Below, piece by piece: positions 1 to 8,869 of a stretch of 20,843 nt of DNA (positions within the stretch are counted from its first letter, which is position 1; each line of letters starts with the position of its first letter). Below the pieces are notes generated by a model. That model was given only the letters and a program-made list of their open reading frames with translations, was not told the origin of the DNA and made no database searches. The DNA comes from Byssochlamys sp. IMV 00236 (lineage: Eukaryota; Ascomycota; Eurotiomycetes; Eurotiales; Thermoascaceae). The stretch lies in contig MSJH02000184.1 of the NCBI GenBank assembly GCA_001931875.2, positions 1-20,843 on the forward strand, read 5' to 3'. The translations under genes were made by a program, and so were the position numbers.

Positions 1-366
1 GGAACAACGGAAACTTGAGCTTGACGGTTTTGAATGGTCAATTGGACAGTGACACGGAGACCCTTCCAGTCCTTGGTACCCTTGGCGATATCTTCACCAA
101 CCTTCTTGGGGGACAAACCAAGAGGACCGATCTTGGGGGCTAAATTAAAAAGTCAATTGTGTGTGAGCTGATGGTTGAATCGTGTGTGTATATAAATGCT
201 GAAATTTACCAAGAGCACTGGAGGCACCTACTTCACCACTAAATTAATGTTAGCTGAATTGTTTCGTTGAATTGTTATCTCTTTGTATTTCTCTCTCTTT
301 CTCTCTTTACCCTGTAGCACGGAGGTAGATGATCTTAACCTCACTGGGATCGAACTTGGGAGGCAT
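1..366 (-). CDS. RPL12: 60S ribosomal protein L12 (uL11), 5' part, runs off the window
   Basis: Component of the large ribosomal subunit stalk base, where it binds rRNA of the GTPase-associated centre. Exons on the minus strand are 366-311, 238-210 and 139-1 (the last is open at the window edge). Joined, they give [11 protein letters not shown], then an [12 protein letters not shown] stretch, then [19 protein letters not shown] and a TKDWKGLRV segment, which is the conserved N-terminal half of eukaryotic L12 with its proline- and glycine-rich rRNA-binding face. Both introns are short (72 and 70 bases) with GTAAA donors and AG acceptors, and the first has a long pyrimidine run near its donor. 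The start is the only ATG that gives the family N-terminus. The remaining C-terminal half lies outside the window. Identification is firm; exon ends were inferred by eye. Confidence 0.95.
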
Positions 367-762
367 CTATATGTATATAACAAGCGTCAATCAAATGGAT
401 GGATGGATGGATGGATGCGGCATTCTTACGTTGTTATAAAGAGAAGGTTCATCAATTTGGCAGCTGAATGAGTATTTGATACAGGAGTGGCAAATAATTA
501 AAACACCGCTCACTGCCGATTCAGTGAATATGCTTGAAAGGGGGGTGGGTTTAAGATGAATCAAACAATTTAATACAGATGATGATGTTTGAATAAGGAG
601 TATGCTTAATAGAGTGCTTTCTCTCATATCAATAACTTTTTTTCGAAAAGACTCTTCTTATTCTAATAAATAAATGCAATGGGTAATTTTATTGTCAAGT
701 CATTAACGTCTTTTGTTGCTAGTCTGTTCTTGTTCATTCTCCAACTGTATATAAAGATACAT
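367..762. other. Spacer: upstream region of RPL12 and downstream region of the TPX2-like gene
   Basis: No credible coding region. Positions 395-414 hold five tandem ATGG units, about 30 bases upstream of the RPL12 start, so probably in its 5' UTR or core promoter. Short open frames on either strand here have no family resemblance. Both flanking genes read leftward, so this stretch should carry the RPL12 promoter and the 3' UTR of the neighbour. Confidence 0.6.
395..414. repeat. (ATGG)5 microsatellite
   Basis: Five uninterrupted ATGG units, followed by a degenerate ATGC. It lies close upstream of the RPL12 start codon, which is on the opposite strand. Confidence 0.85.
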
Positions 763-2093
763 TTAGTCAAAAGAGAAATAGGAATTGATCTTCTCTTTCT
801 TTACCTTTCTCTTTGTTCCTCGTTTTGGCTCAACTTGTTGCTTCTTTTGCTCATTTTCTTTTTGTTTCCATATCTTTAATTTTTCATTAAAAGCAGCTTG
901 ACGATGTTGAGATCGCGCATCGGTTGCAAAGCGAAAAGGCTGCGAGAGAGAGAGAGGTTAAGATGAATGTGGTGTATTTTCAATAATCATGTACCTTGAC
1001 TTCAACATGTCTCTGTTCTTTCTTAGGCTTAGACTGGCTTTCTTGGCTAGATTGATCTTCTTTATGGTGGCTATTTGATCTTCTAAGAGTAGCAATTGTC
1101 TAGAGAAAGAAAGGGAAAATGTTTAGCTAGAGAAAAAACAAAAAATAGTATTACTTACTTCTCTCGCATAACTAGGAACGGATGTGTTTGTAAAAGATTG
1201 AGTATTCTTTGATCTTGCGGCAACTGTAGGAGTACTAGTCGTGGCAGTCATAGTTGTAGTAGAAGTAGTATGATTAGAAGGGGTGGTTTTAGGTGGTGAT
1301 TCATTAGAGCGACTATTCTTTGTTGAGATTGTTGCTGTAGGGCGTGATGCCTAAAACATTGGCAGTAAGTAAAGGTATACATGCTATTAATCAACTTACA
1401 GGTGCTTTATTTGAACCGTTGCCTAAGCCTTTTTCAAACATTTTTATACGTGCAGCCATGGGGACATAAACATCGTCTGGCGACATTTCATTTTTAATTT
1501 CTTCAATTGCGTTAATAGACGTCGTAGACTTGTATTTGGGTATCTTGGACATTCCAACACGTTTCTATAGAAACAAAATGAACATCATGTTTAAAAACTA
1601 TACAGGATAATCATACCGTAATTCCACCAGGGCGAGGCTTTAATATATCTTTTTGCTTTCTCTCTTCTTTTCTTGAATTAAACCGGTTCTCATATGCATA
1701 AGTGCCTTGCATGTAATGAGGCAATGTATTGTTACTATGGCTATCTTTTCGTTTCTTTTCAGTTTTTTCTTCTGTTTGGTCTTTATTTCTTTGTTGACTT
1801 GATTCTCTGATGGCTACTTCTTTCACTTCCTCTTCTTGCTTCACAACAGTTTCTCTCCACTGTCCACGATCTTCATTCTTTATTTCGACTGAACTGTATT
1901 TCTCACTGGTTTTTCTTAAAGGGCTACCGTAACTGATAGCAGTCGTTCTTTCAGGTGTTCGAATGGGATCTCTGGGTGGCGAATCTGTCACTAAGGACTT
2001 GAATCTTTCACTGTATCTGCTTTTGTAACGTAAAGGGCTACCATTTTCAGTTGTATTATACTCAATGCTATTAGAACGAAGAGGTGAAACCAT
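763..2093 (-). CDS. Putative mitotic/microtubule-associated protein with CDK-type sites and a TPX2-like motif
   Basis: Five exons (2093-1617, 1564-1400, 1350-1159, 1099-995, 939-763) join in one frame to 371 residues. All introns fall between codons and have GTAAGT/GTATGA/GTACAT donors. Residues 1-60 carry SPLR three times (3-6, 19-22, 57-60), SPPR at 38-41 and TPER at 46-49, all matching the full CDK consensus S/T-P-x-K/R. Residues about 85-145 are charged, a PMAARIKMFEKG segment sits near 195, and a Ser/Thr-rich linker follows. The C-terminus has PFRFATDARSQHRQ at 314-327 and then a basic helix rich in K, Q and E. That block resembles the repeated PFxLxTExRAxxR motifs of TPX2-type microtubule-binding proteins. 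No signal peptide or membrane segment is seen, so a nuclear or spindle protein is plausible. The gene model is good; the TPX2 relation is an inference from a short motif. An unrelated disordered nuclear protein remains possible. Confidence 0.7.
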
Positions 2094-2153
2094 GTGTGAT
2101 TATAAAAAATAAGAGAAAGAAAAAAGAAAGGACCTATTGTGCCTAACACGACT

Positions 2154-2178
2154 GTCTCCCGCGCTTATTTCGCGTGAC
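2154..2178. promoter_or_regulatory. E2F/MBF/SBF-like double motif upstream of the TPX2-like gene
   Basis: TCTCCCGCGC is followed five bases later by TTTCGCGTGAC; read on the minus strand the second is GTCACGCGAAA. This combines an ACGCG (MluI cell-cycle box core) with a CGCGAAA (Swi4/6 box-like) sequence, and the first block resembles an E2F site. It lies about 60-85 bases upstream of the start codon at 2093, a promoter-proximal position. The motif is seen; its function is inferred. Confidence 0.45.
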
Positions 2179-2425
2179 TGTATATTAATTTGCACAAAAA
2201 TAGGCGTTTCTTTGACAATGTTTGCCATTCCCTTTTGGCAAAAAGTAAAGAGATGGTGTGTGAACTCTTCAAGCTACTTCTTAAAAGAACTGTTCCTTCA
2301 GTATCTTAGCCTTTAGTACTATAAGTGTATATCTTGATGTAACATCAACAAATGAGAAATTTCAGAAAGATATCCTCATCGGACGATTGGTTCAAAGTAA
2401 GCGACATTATTCGAAAAGGATATCT

Positions 2426-3420
2426 TCACCAAAGTTTTACTTTCAAATATGGAATCAAAGTTCCATTTTCGTACAGCCCGTAAACAATTTTAAAAAGACT
2501 AGTTGCTGGATGATAGCATAAAACTACACAAAGATGATGCACATCACTTAAAAGCGTGATGAGCAAGGGGCTGAACGGGTCTCTTCTTTTGAAGACCAAG
2601 CATTCCAGATCTTCGAAGCTCATTGACTTTGTCTGTTGTCTTGAAATCCTTTGGAACAGTGCAAAGATGTGCTCCTTACCAATTCGAATGCGTGTGCAAC
2701 GTCAAGGTTGCACAGCTCCGGCATGGTGTACACACCACAGAAGTTGAGCTCAAGGATATAGAAGATTATCTGGAAAACAAATACAAGTTAAAGCCACTAC
2801 GTTTTTTCAAATCTCATCATCTTCTTATAATTGATTTGGAAACCAATTGTGGTTCAGATATCCTCCCTATCGATGAGCCTTTTGTTGAACATTGCTACCC
2901 TCAGCAGATCTCTCGCCAGCATGTTGTAGTTGTCTGTTGCATTGTATGTCTTTGCCTCGCCATAGCTCCAGTCATGTTGGCCCTAATTTGTATATTAGCA
3001 TAGACACTGAAATAGCTGATTATAAACTATTAACTTACCAGCAAAAATGTACGGACTGATCTGGAATATTGATCAGTGATCGAACGATTGGATCACTGAA
3101 CATCGACCAGATTTCAGCCACACCAGTGCTGTCTTGTTTGATTGTGGTCAGAGGGACGTTTTCGGCCCTGTAAACAGTTAGCTATCTTTGACTTCTACAT
3201 CACCGTAACAAATACTTACAGGTGTCGAATAGCGTTCACAACGCTGGTCTTGACAGGGCACATCTTCAACACCATTACTGCCAAGTAAAAGAGACTCTAG
3301 TAATGCCCTTTGAAGGAAACTCATTGCTAGTATTGACTTGGATGTTCATGGTCATTAACCAAAACATATTCCCACTTGATATGTTCAACAAGATACTTCT
3401 AGGTAAGATTCTATCATGCC
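2426..3420 (-). pseudogene. Decayed copy of an uncharacterised Mucoromycota-type protein (WSYGEAK family)
   Basis: Protein-like segments lie in order on the minus strand but in shifting frames. Around 3365-3280 there is a SNEFPSKGITRVSFTWQ segment ending in a stop. From about 3280 to 3220 comes VLKMCPVKTSVVNAIRHL, then an apparent intron (3219-3168). At 3167-3039 comes AENVPLTTIKQDSTG with DPIVRSLINIPDQSVHFC, followed by an apparent intron to 2983. At 2982-2854 comes WSYGEAKTYNATDNYNML with ARDLLRVAMFNKRLIDRED, then a stop. At 2775-2620 comes FQIIFYILELNFCGVYTMPE, and at 2623-2426 the final frame. This order resembles a large uncharacterised protein family that I recall from Rhizopus and Mucor; I know no function for it. 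At least two frameshifts or stops and an apparently missing segment before WSYGEAK argue for a pseudogene. The plus-strand open frames over the same DNA are taken as shadows. Confidence 0.5.
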
Positions 3421-3561
3421 TATACTAGTCTAATTTTATCATCTCTAAAGTGTCCCCCCTCGCCTTCTGTGCAGATCTCTCACTCTTTCTAATTCAATTT
3501 CCGCTATTTTTTGTTCTCGAAAGTTTTTTTTTTTTTGATTTCCACTGTTACTCTTTTCCAA

Positions 3562-4190
3562 ATGTCAAGTGAGAATTTAACGAACCTTGCTAAACCAACG
3601 TCAGACGCTACGATTACAGTTCGCTGTATAAAGAACTTTGAATATCGCACATGTAAAAACCTCGTTCTTCAACACGTTAATTTGGAGACTTGCACTGTTG
3701 GTGATTTAAAAAAGCTCGTTTTAGAAAGTAACCTCTTATTTTGTAACTTTTGCTTGGCATTAACTGAAACCTATCAATAACAGAGATTCATACACAGCCT
3801 GGCTGGAAACCCTATTTGAACGTCAAATTTGGTATAAATCAACAATCCTGTTTGTTACTTTTTATATATAACAAGAGATTTTAAAAATAGATACGCTTAA
3901 AGTTTATACAGTAGCTCATGGCCACAAGGTAAAACAAAGACAACATGTTCTTGGTGTGACACTAATTATGTATATTTAGACTATGAACCTTATTATCAAT
4001 ACTGAGGATGATGACAAGTTGATCCTTTCGGACGATAGTGCTGTATTGGCTTGGCAAGGCATTGGTATGCATCATTTATGTTGTTTTAACTTTACTAATC
4101 ACAATAATAGAAAATGAAACTGAGCTATCCTTCTTTCATATGGAAGATTATAAGCAATTCAAGACACATCCTGATGTCATTAAATGGTAA
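3562..4190 (+). CDS. UPF0538 (C2orf76-like) family protein
   Basis: Five exons (3562-3727, 3784-3831, 3891-3928, 3980-4064, 4111-4190) give a 138-residue protein. The N-terminus has TITVRCIKNFEYRTCKNLV, then NLETCTVGDLKKLV, a W-KPYLNVKFDTLKVYTVAHG stretch, EDDDKLILSDDSAVLAWQGI and a terminal ENETELSFFHMEDYKQF segment. The order and spacing match the conserved UPF0538 family (human C2orf76), whose members are about 125-140 residues and look like ubiquitin-fold proteins; the molecular role is unknown. I chose the ATG at 3562 because it starts just before the conserved region. An in-frame ATG at 3511 would add a hydrophobic FFFLISTVTLF stretch across a T-rich tract and is probably 5' UTR. Introns are 47-59 bases long. 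An AATAAA-like polyadenylation motif follows near 4208. Cytosolic location is likely. Confidence 0.9.
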
Positions 4191-4367
4191 AAGAATATCC
4201 TTCATTTAAATAAAAATATCCAAATTTAGACTTTTTAAAAAAGAGTGTTACAGAGCATTGTCCTACTTTTTTTCTTTAGTATCTTTCCTCGTGTAAATCG
4301 TCAATCAGGAAAAAGCAATCGCCTACTTAATGTTGTCTCGTTGTATCATTCCGTAATTGTGGAAAAG

Positions 4368-4403
<36 letters not shown>
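4368..4403 (+). repeat. Homopolymeric A tract (36 bases)
   Basis: Thirty-six consecutive A. It ends five bases before a TATA box, in the position of a nucleosome-excluding poly(dA:dT) promoter element. It could instead be the tail of an old retro-inserted sequence, though nothing before it looks like one. Its exact length is prone to assembly error. Confidence 0.8.
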
Positions 4404-4408
<5 letters not shown>

Positions 4409-4416
4409 TATAAAAG
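4409..4416 (+). promoter_or_regulatory. TATA box of the LysM gene
   Basis: TATAAAAG, 74 bases before the LysM ATG and directly after the A tract. This is a fitting distance for a short pyrimidine-rich 5' UTR. Confidence 0.55.
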
Positions 4417-4489
4417 AGAGACAGTGTCTTGTATTTTCAAGGTCAATTCTTTTCCTTATCCTCCATCCTTCCCTTCCTTCCTTTATCCA

Positions 4490-5755
4490 ATGGTTCGCGT
4501 ACTGTCCTTAATCTGCGCTGCTGTCACTCTCCTTTCGTCTACTGTTGTTGCCAAAAAGGCTGATGTAGTTACGCAATATACAGTCAGTTGTAAAAAGACT
4601 TATATCGTAAAGAATGGTGATACTGTAAGTCTCTACCTCATCAATCGATATATAATCCTCATCATTCATGATAGTGTAGTAAAATCGATAAAGCCTTTGG
4701 TGTCTCATTCAATCAATTAAGAAGATGGAATCCTTCAAGTAAGCGAAATAATGACTTGCTGATCAATTGATCCTTATATGTTGTTTTATTTTAGTCAATT
4801 CCCGTTGTACCAATCTCTACATTGATCAAATCCTTTGTCTTAGTGCTCCTACTACGCATACCTCTCAAGTCACCGTTGGCACTTCTGCGCCTACAAAGAC
4901 AAAGACGACTACATCCAAGACGACAACCACTGTTTTGACCATGACAAACGCTGGTCCTGAATGTAGAACAGATGATGACTGTTCTGGTGTTCGGTAAGTT
5001 GTTTAACAAAAAAAAAAAAAGTATTGCTAATCTCACACCAAAATCAATCAGCTGCTGTAACCTCTTTACGAACAAGTGTGTCCTTGATCCTGATGGCACC
5101 ATCTGTGATATTCAACCTACGACAACCATTGTCAAGACAACTGTCTCTGGTACCAAGACCATCACCACCAAGGTCACGACCAAGAACACGACACCCTCTA
5201 CACCTACTGCCACAGCTACACCTGGCCTCAGCGGCTTAACTGTCCAAATCTCTAGCTCCTCTGATTTCTGTCTCTTCTTACCTCCTTCTCCTGGTAACAA
5301 AGATGCCAACGGTGGTAAGGTAGATAATGATGCTATTGCTGACTCTGAAAAGAATGCTGTTGCCTTTTGTACCAAGCCTAATGTCAATGCTCCTGGTGCT
5401 GGTATCTTCCCTTCAGGATTTATCAAATCTGCTAAATACCAAACAAACTCTGCTGCTGGTTTTGTTCAAGTTCGTGGTACGCTCAATATTGCCGCTTACC
5501 AGTTGAGCAGCAAGGATGATGGTGGACAGTACGATAACCACGGAAGCGGTTCTCCTCCACATTCTGCCTGTGCTGGCTATCCTTACTATGTCAGTTTGAT
5601 CGAACCAAGCTCTGCTGATTTTTGTATCAGATGGTAAAGAGAACATTATTATTTTGTTTATATACTCACCTTTATTATATAGTTGTGAGAAATACTCTGA
5701 CTGTAATGCTGGCAGAAGTGCCTATGGTTGTGATCGTGTTGTTCCTGCTCTTTAA
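4490..5755 (+). CDS. Secreted LysM protein with cysteine module and C-terminal cysteine-containing domain
   Basis: Five exons (4490-4624, 4675-4738, 4795-4993, 5052-5633, 5683-5755) join to 350 residues. Residues 1-20 form a signal peptide (hydrophobic core, cut near VVA-KK). Residues about 30-83 are one LysM domain: YTVSCKKTYIVKNGDTC, then FGVSFNQLRRWNPSINSRC and LYIDQILCLS. LysM folds bind chitin or peptidoglycan sugars. A Thr/Lys linker (84-118) follows, probably O-mannosylated. Next is a compact module (122-151) with C123, C129, C134, C135, C142 and C151, and a second Thr-rich linker. From about 186 to the end is a domain with SDFCLFLPP, FPSGFIKSAKY, DDGGQYDNHGSG and SADFCIRCCEKYSDC, which I recall from secreted fungal proteins of unknown function. 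It was likely made to bind chitin outside the cell, as a wall protein or as an effector that shields chitin. The start at 4490 is chosen because it gives a clean signal peptide; an in-frame ATG at 4424 would spoil it. The 64-base second exon is needed to complete the LysM fold. Confidence 0.9.
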
Positions 5756-5865
5756 ATAAATCTCTTTTTTTTTTTAGATTACCATATTTGTGTGCATCTT
5801 TTTTTTTTTTTTGTTATTTATCAATTTCTACTATTACTATTATTTTTACAAGTTTCTTCAAATAA

Positions 5866-7109
5866 ATGACTTCAGAAGGAGCAGATCCGGCTGTGAACCC
5901 GATACCGACCAGCGTGACAATTACAAATGAGTCCACACCATTACTATCTCAAGAAGCAACAACAGCAACAAGCAATTCAAGTTTCCGACAACAACAACAG
6001 CAACAGTCATCAGTCTGGTCAATGAGCACAGACATGTCTATTCGAAAAAGAGAAATAAAAGGTGTGATCTTGCTTGGAGCATCGTCCGTGTTCTTTGCGA
6101 TCGTATCTGTATTTGTAAAATACTTGGGCAACACTATACCTTCTTTTGAAATCGTCTTGGCAAGGTCTGCCATACAACTATTCCTTGGCTTGATCGTTTG
6201 TCTTTTTCTTGGCGTCAATCCATTAGGAAAGAAAGGCTATCGACGATGGATTCTATTGAGAGCGCTCGTAAGTGCAAGTGCATTATGTTTGTTTTTCTAT
6301 AGTCTGACAAAGTTGCCATTGATTGATGCGACAGGTAAACATAAGGTGACACGTAGATACTTTGTTAATACTTTAATAGTCTTGTTTTTTGTGGGCCCCA
6401 TCTTCAAGACTGTCGTTGCCTCTGTCGTCCTGAACGAGGTGTATTCGTTTAAAGATGGATTTTATTCAGTTATTTGCTTTATCGGACTATTATTTGTCAT
6501 CAAACCGAGCATCTTTTTCAACGTTATTATCGATACCTCAAGGTCTGTTGCCGTGCTCTGTGCCCTGACTGGGGCTCTCATGTCAGCAACGGCCTATGTG
6601 ACAGTGCGAAAAATTGGACAGGAGACACATGTCCTGGTACATATTGTTTATTTTGGATTTGTTGCCTCCATGATCAGTCTCTTGGTCTACTTGGTTCGCT
6701 TACAACAGTTTGTGATACCCGACTATCATCAATTCAATAACGACCTTTGGATGCTTGGTGCCATTGGACCCATTGCATTCTTGGGGCAATTTTTGCTCAG
6801 TCAAGGGTAAGCCTCTCTCTCTCTCTCTCTACACACATCTTTACATATTTCTCATACACATTTAGACTCAAGATGGCTCCTACAGGCCTGGCAAGCGTGA
6901 TACAAGCAAGTGATGTCGTATTGGCATTTATTTTTGGCATCGCCTTGTTCAAAGAGTATCCAGGGTTTAGCACAATCATTGGTTCAATGATCGTAGTCCT
7001 AATGACCACATGGGTCAATGTAAATAGGTGGCGTATATACATGACAAAGAATGCTGCGATTAGAAGACGTAGATCTAAAGATAGACTTCAACAGCAACAA
7101 CAAAGATAA
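5866..7109 (+). CDS. EamA/DMT-superfamily membrane transporter (SLC35G-like)
   Basis: Three exons (5866-6334, 6380-6806, 6866-7109) encode 379 residues. A polar N-terminal tail of about 60 residues carries a poly-Q run. About ten hydrophobic helices then fall into two repeats, the double EamA arrangement of the drug/metabolite transporter superfamily. The first repeat opens with REIKGVILLGASSVFFAIVS, and its end has LPLIDATVLFFVGPIFKTVV, a typical repeat-end sequence. The second repeat has TGALMSATAYVTVRKIG and closes with the third-exon MAPTGLASVIQASDVVLAFI. The C-terminal tail is basic (IRRRRSKDR) and ends in poly-Q. The substrate cannot be told; relatives move nucleotide sugars, amino acids or other metabolites. 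The first intron (6335-6379) is only 45 bases, divisible by three and free of stops, so retention would insert 15 residues. I treat it as an intron because its ends are good GT-AG sites and its removal restores the conserved DATVLFFVGP. Confidence 0.9.
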
Positions 7110-7141
7110 TAAAAAATACACTTTATATACATTTACAAAAA

Positions 7142-8630
7142 TTAAGGTTTGAAAACACTAGGTTCACCTGGGATCCATTTACGAAGGGGTTGTGGTATAT
7201 TAATCGATCCATCCTCTCGCTGATGTGTTTCTAACAAGGCAATCATCACTCTGGGCACTGCCATAGCTGTACCATTCAACGTGTGGCAGTGATTGACCCA
7301 TTTCTCTTTCATATGCCAGGGCACACGTACCTCCTTGGGTCCTACATTTTCTTTAAACTGAGAAGACAGATACCGAATGTCTAATCGACGGGCTTGATAA
7401 TCCGTGCAGTTTGAAGTGGATGAAATCTGAGCATGCGTTAGTTACCGACACTGTAATGCATATATAAACATATACCTCGCCCCAGCCATTCTTTCCTGGC
7501 ATCCATGCCTCTATATCATATTTTCTATAAGCACTTGCGCCAAGCTCTTCTGTAGGCATATCCAACACGCGGAAGCACAGTCCAAGTTCGGTAAACATAT
7601 CTTCCTGAAGCGACAAAAGCTCCTGAAGGATACCTTCGCTCTGACTTGGCGTTGTAACTGTAAATAGTTCAACCTTTGAGAACTGATGAACTCTATACAA
7701 CCCACGTTCCTCAGCCGACCCATGACCTGCCTCGGCTCTAAACGAATGACTGAACCCGACGACACGTTTAGGCAGTTCCTCTTCCTTGAGCATCTTTTGA
7801 GCAAACATCCCTGCCAGTGGAATCTCTGCCGTTCCGGCCAAACAAAGCTTAGGCGCTGTGGAGTGGGCCATACTGGCCGTCGATACATCATAGATCTGCG
7901 ACGCTTCCTTCTTCCGAGGCTGAAACCCGCAGCCATAGGCGATCGATGTACGCACGATATCGGGAGCCAAGACGGGCATGAACCCTCTCGCGGCTGCCTT
8001 ATGAAGAGCGTACTGAATCAAGGCACACTCGAGCCAGGCACCTGCGTTCTTGAGGTAATAGAATTTAGATCCTGTCACGACAGCGGCTTGTTCGAAATCG
8101 ACCATATCCAGACTCTCGGCCAAAGTGAGGTGATCACGCAAATGAGGTTCGGTGCGTGGTGATCCTACCGTCTTGACAATGGTGGCATTGGTCTCTGGGC
8201 CACGAGGAACATTAGGATGAATGTCGTTGGGGATCAATAAGGCCTGGTTGATCAGATCGGACTCGACTTGGACGAGTTTTTCTTCCACCTGTCGTAATTG
8301 ATCTTTCCAATGCTTTGCTTGTTGGATAAATTCGTTGCGTTCTTGTTTGGAACCCGCTGACCGAATCAACTGGTTGATCTCGTCACGTCGGCCACGAAAC
8401 GAGGCTGCTCGTTGTTCGAGCTCGGTCTTTTCGTCAGACAGTCGTTTCACTTCGTACACACAGTCGGGCTCATAGTTTCTTAATCGCATGCTATTCGCTA
8501 TTGATTCGACGTGTTTGACATAATGGCTCAAGTTTAACTGAGGAGGAATTCTATGAATGTCATCTTGTGTTGTGTAATATCGACACTTCCAAACTTGTCG
8601 GTACTGTTGTCGAAAGGTTGTTCTAAGCAT
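7142..8630 (-). CDS. Seryl-tRNA synthetase, probably mitochondrial
   Basis: Class II aminoacyl-tRNA synthetase that charges tRNA-Ser. Two exons (8630-7476, 7426-7142) split by a 49-base intron give 479 residues. A basic, acid-free N-terminus (MLRTTFRQQYRQVWKCRYYT) looks like a mitochondrial targeting sequence. Residues about 60-130 form the antiparallel coiled-coil arm that grips the long variable arm of tRNA-Ser. The catalytic core shows the TAE motif at 267-269, motif 2 around 297-321 (SFRAEAGHGSAEERGLYRVH followed by QFSKVE), ISSTSNCTDYQARR after the splice, and motif 3 near 435-460 (LNGTAMAVPR, then QREDGSINIPQPL). The phrase IAYGCGFQPR at 230-239 resembles fungal mitochondrial Dia4-type enzymes. 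An in-frame ATG at 8657 would add nine hydrophobic residues; I prefer 8630 for the cleaner presequence. The stop is only 32 bases from the stop of the convergent transporter gene. Confidence 0.93.
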
Positions 8631-8869
8631 AAGAAAAAAGAAAAGAGCCCTGGTCAAAAATACTATTTTGAATAGCCGCGAACTGTTGTTTTAACATTTT
8701 TTTTTATTATTATTATTATTAGAGAGCATTAATGAATATTTATATATACATAAGAAAATAGAAAAAAAGAAAGAATAGAGTTGATATATAAAAAAAAGAA
8801 ACATAGAAAGAGAAAGATAGAGAGAGAGAAACCATGTACAATAGATATATATATATAATGAAGAGCTTA
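8631..8869. other. Low-complexity spacer upstream of the seryl-tRNA synthetase gene
   Basis: An A/T- and GA-rich spacer with ATT trinucleotide repeats (about 8702-8721), AG runs (8817-8829) and an AT dinucleotide run (8845-8856). It should hold the synthetase promoter and the 3' UTR of the upstream regulator gene. No coding signal. Confidence 0.6.

Larger units (their letters stand above)
4191..4489. other. Spacer with a 36-base A tract and TATA box before the LysM gene
   Basis: No gene is supported here. The first part should be the 3' UTR of the UPF0538 gene. An uninterrupted run of 36 A follows at 4368-4403, then a TATAAAAG box at 4409-4416 and a C/T-rich leader up to the LysM start. An open frame through the A run encodes polylysine and is an artefact. 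Confidence 0.7.

Noticed and set aside
679..879. Plus-strand hydrophobic frame of 66 codons
   Set aside because: It overlaps the last exon of the minus-strand TPX2-like gene; its Leu/Phe-rich product is the complement of a Lys/Glu/Gln-rich coding strand.
2623..3003. Plus-strand frame of 126 codons ending in a hydrophobic Cys/Val-rich segment
   Set aside because: The minus strand here gives better, collinear protein-like blocks with splice sites; the hydrophobic end is the complement of that coding DNA. Not fully excluded.
3222..3428. Plus-strand frame of 68 codons
   Set aside because: It lies over the same minus-strand remnant and shows no recognisable motif or promoter.
4245..4511. Open frame running through the poly-A tract
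   Set aside because: It encodes a polylysine run from a homopolymer and overlaps the LysM promoter; artefact.
5112..5426. Minus-strand frame of 104 codons inside the LysM gene
   Set aside because: Val-rich shadow of the Thr-rich coding strand.
7686..8162. Plus-strand frame of 158 codons
   Set aside because: Antisense to the highly conserved catalytic core of seryl-tRNA synthetase.
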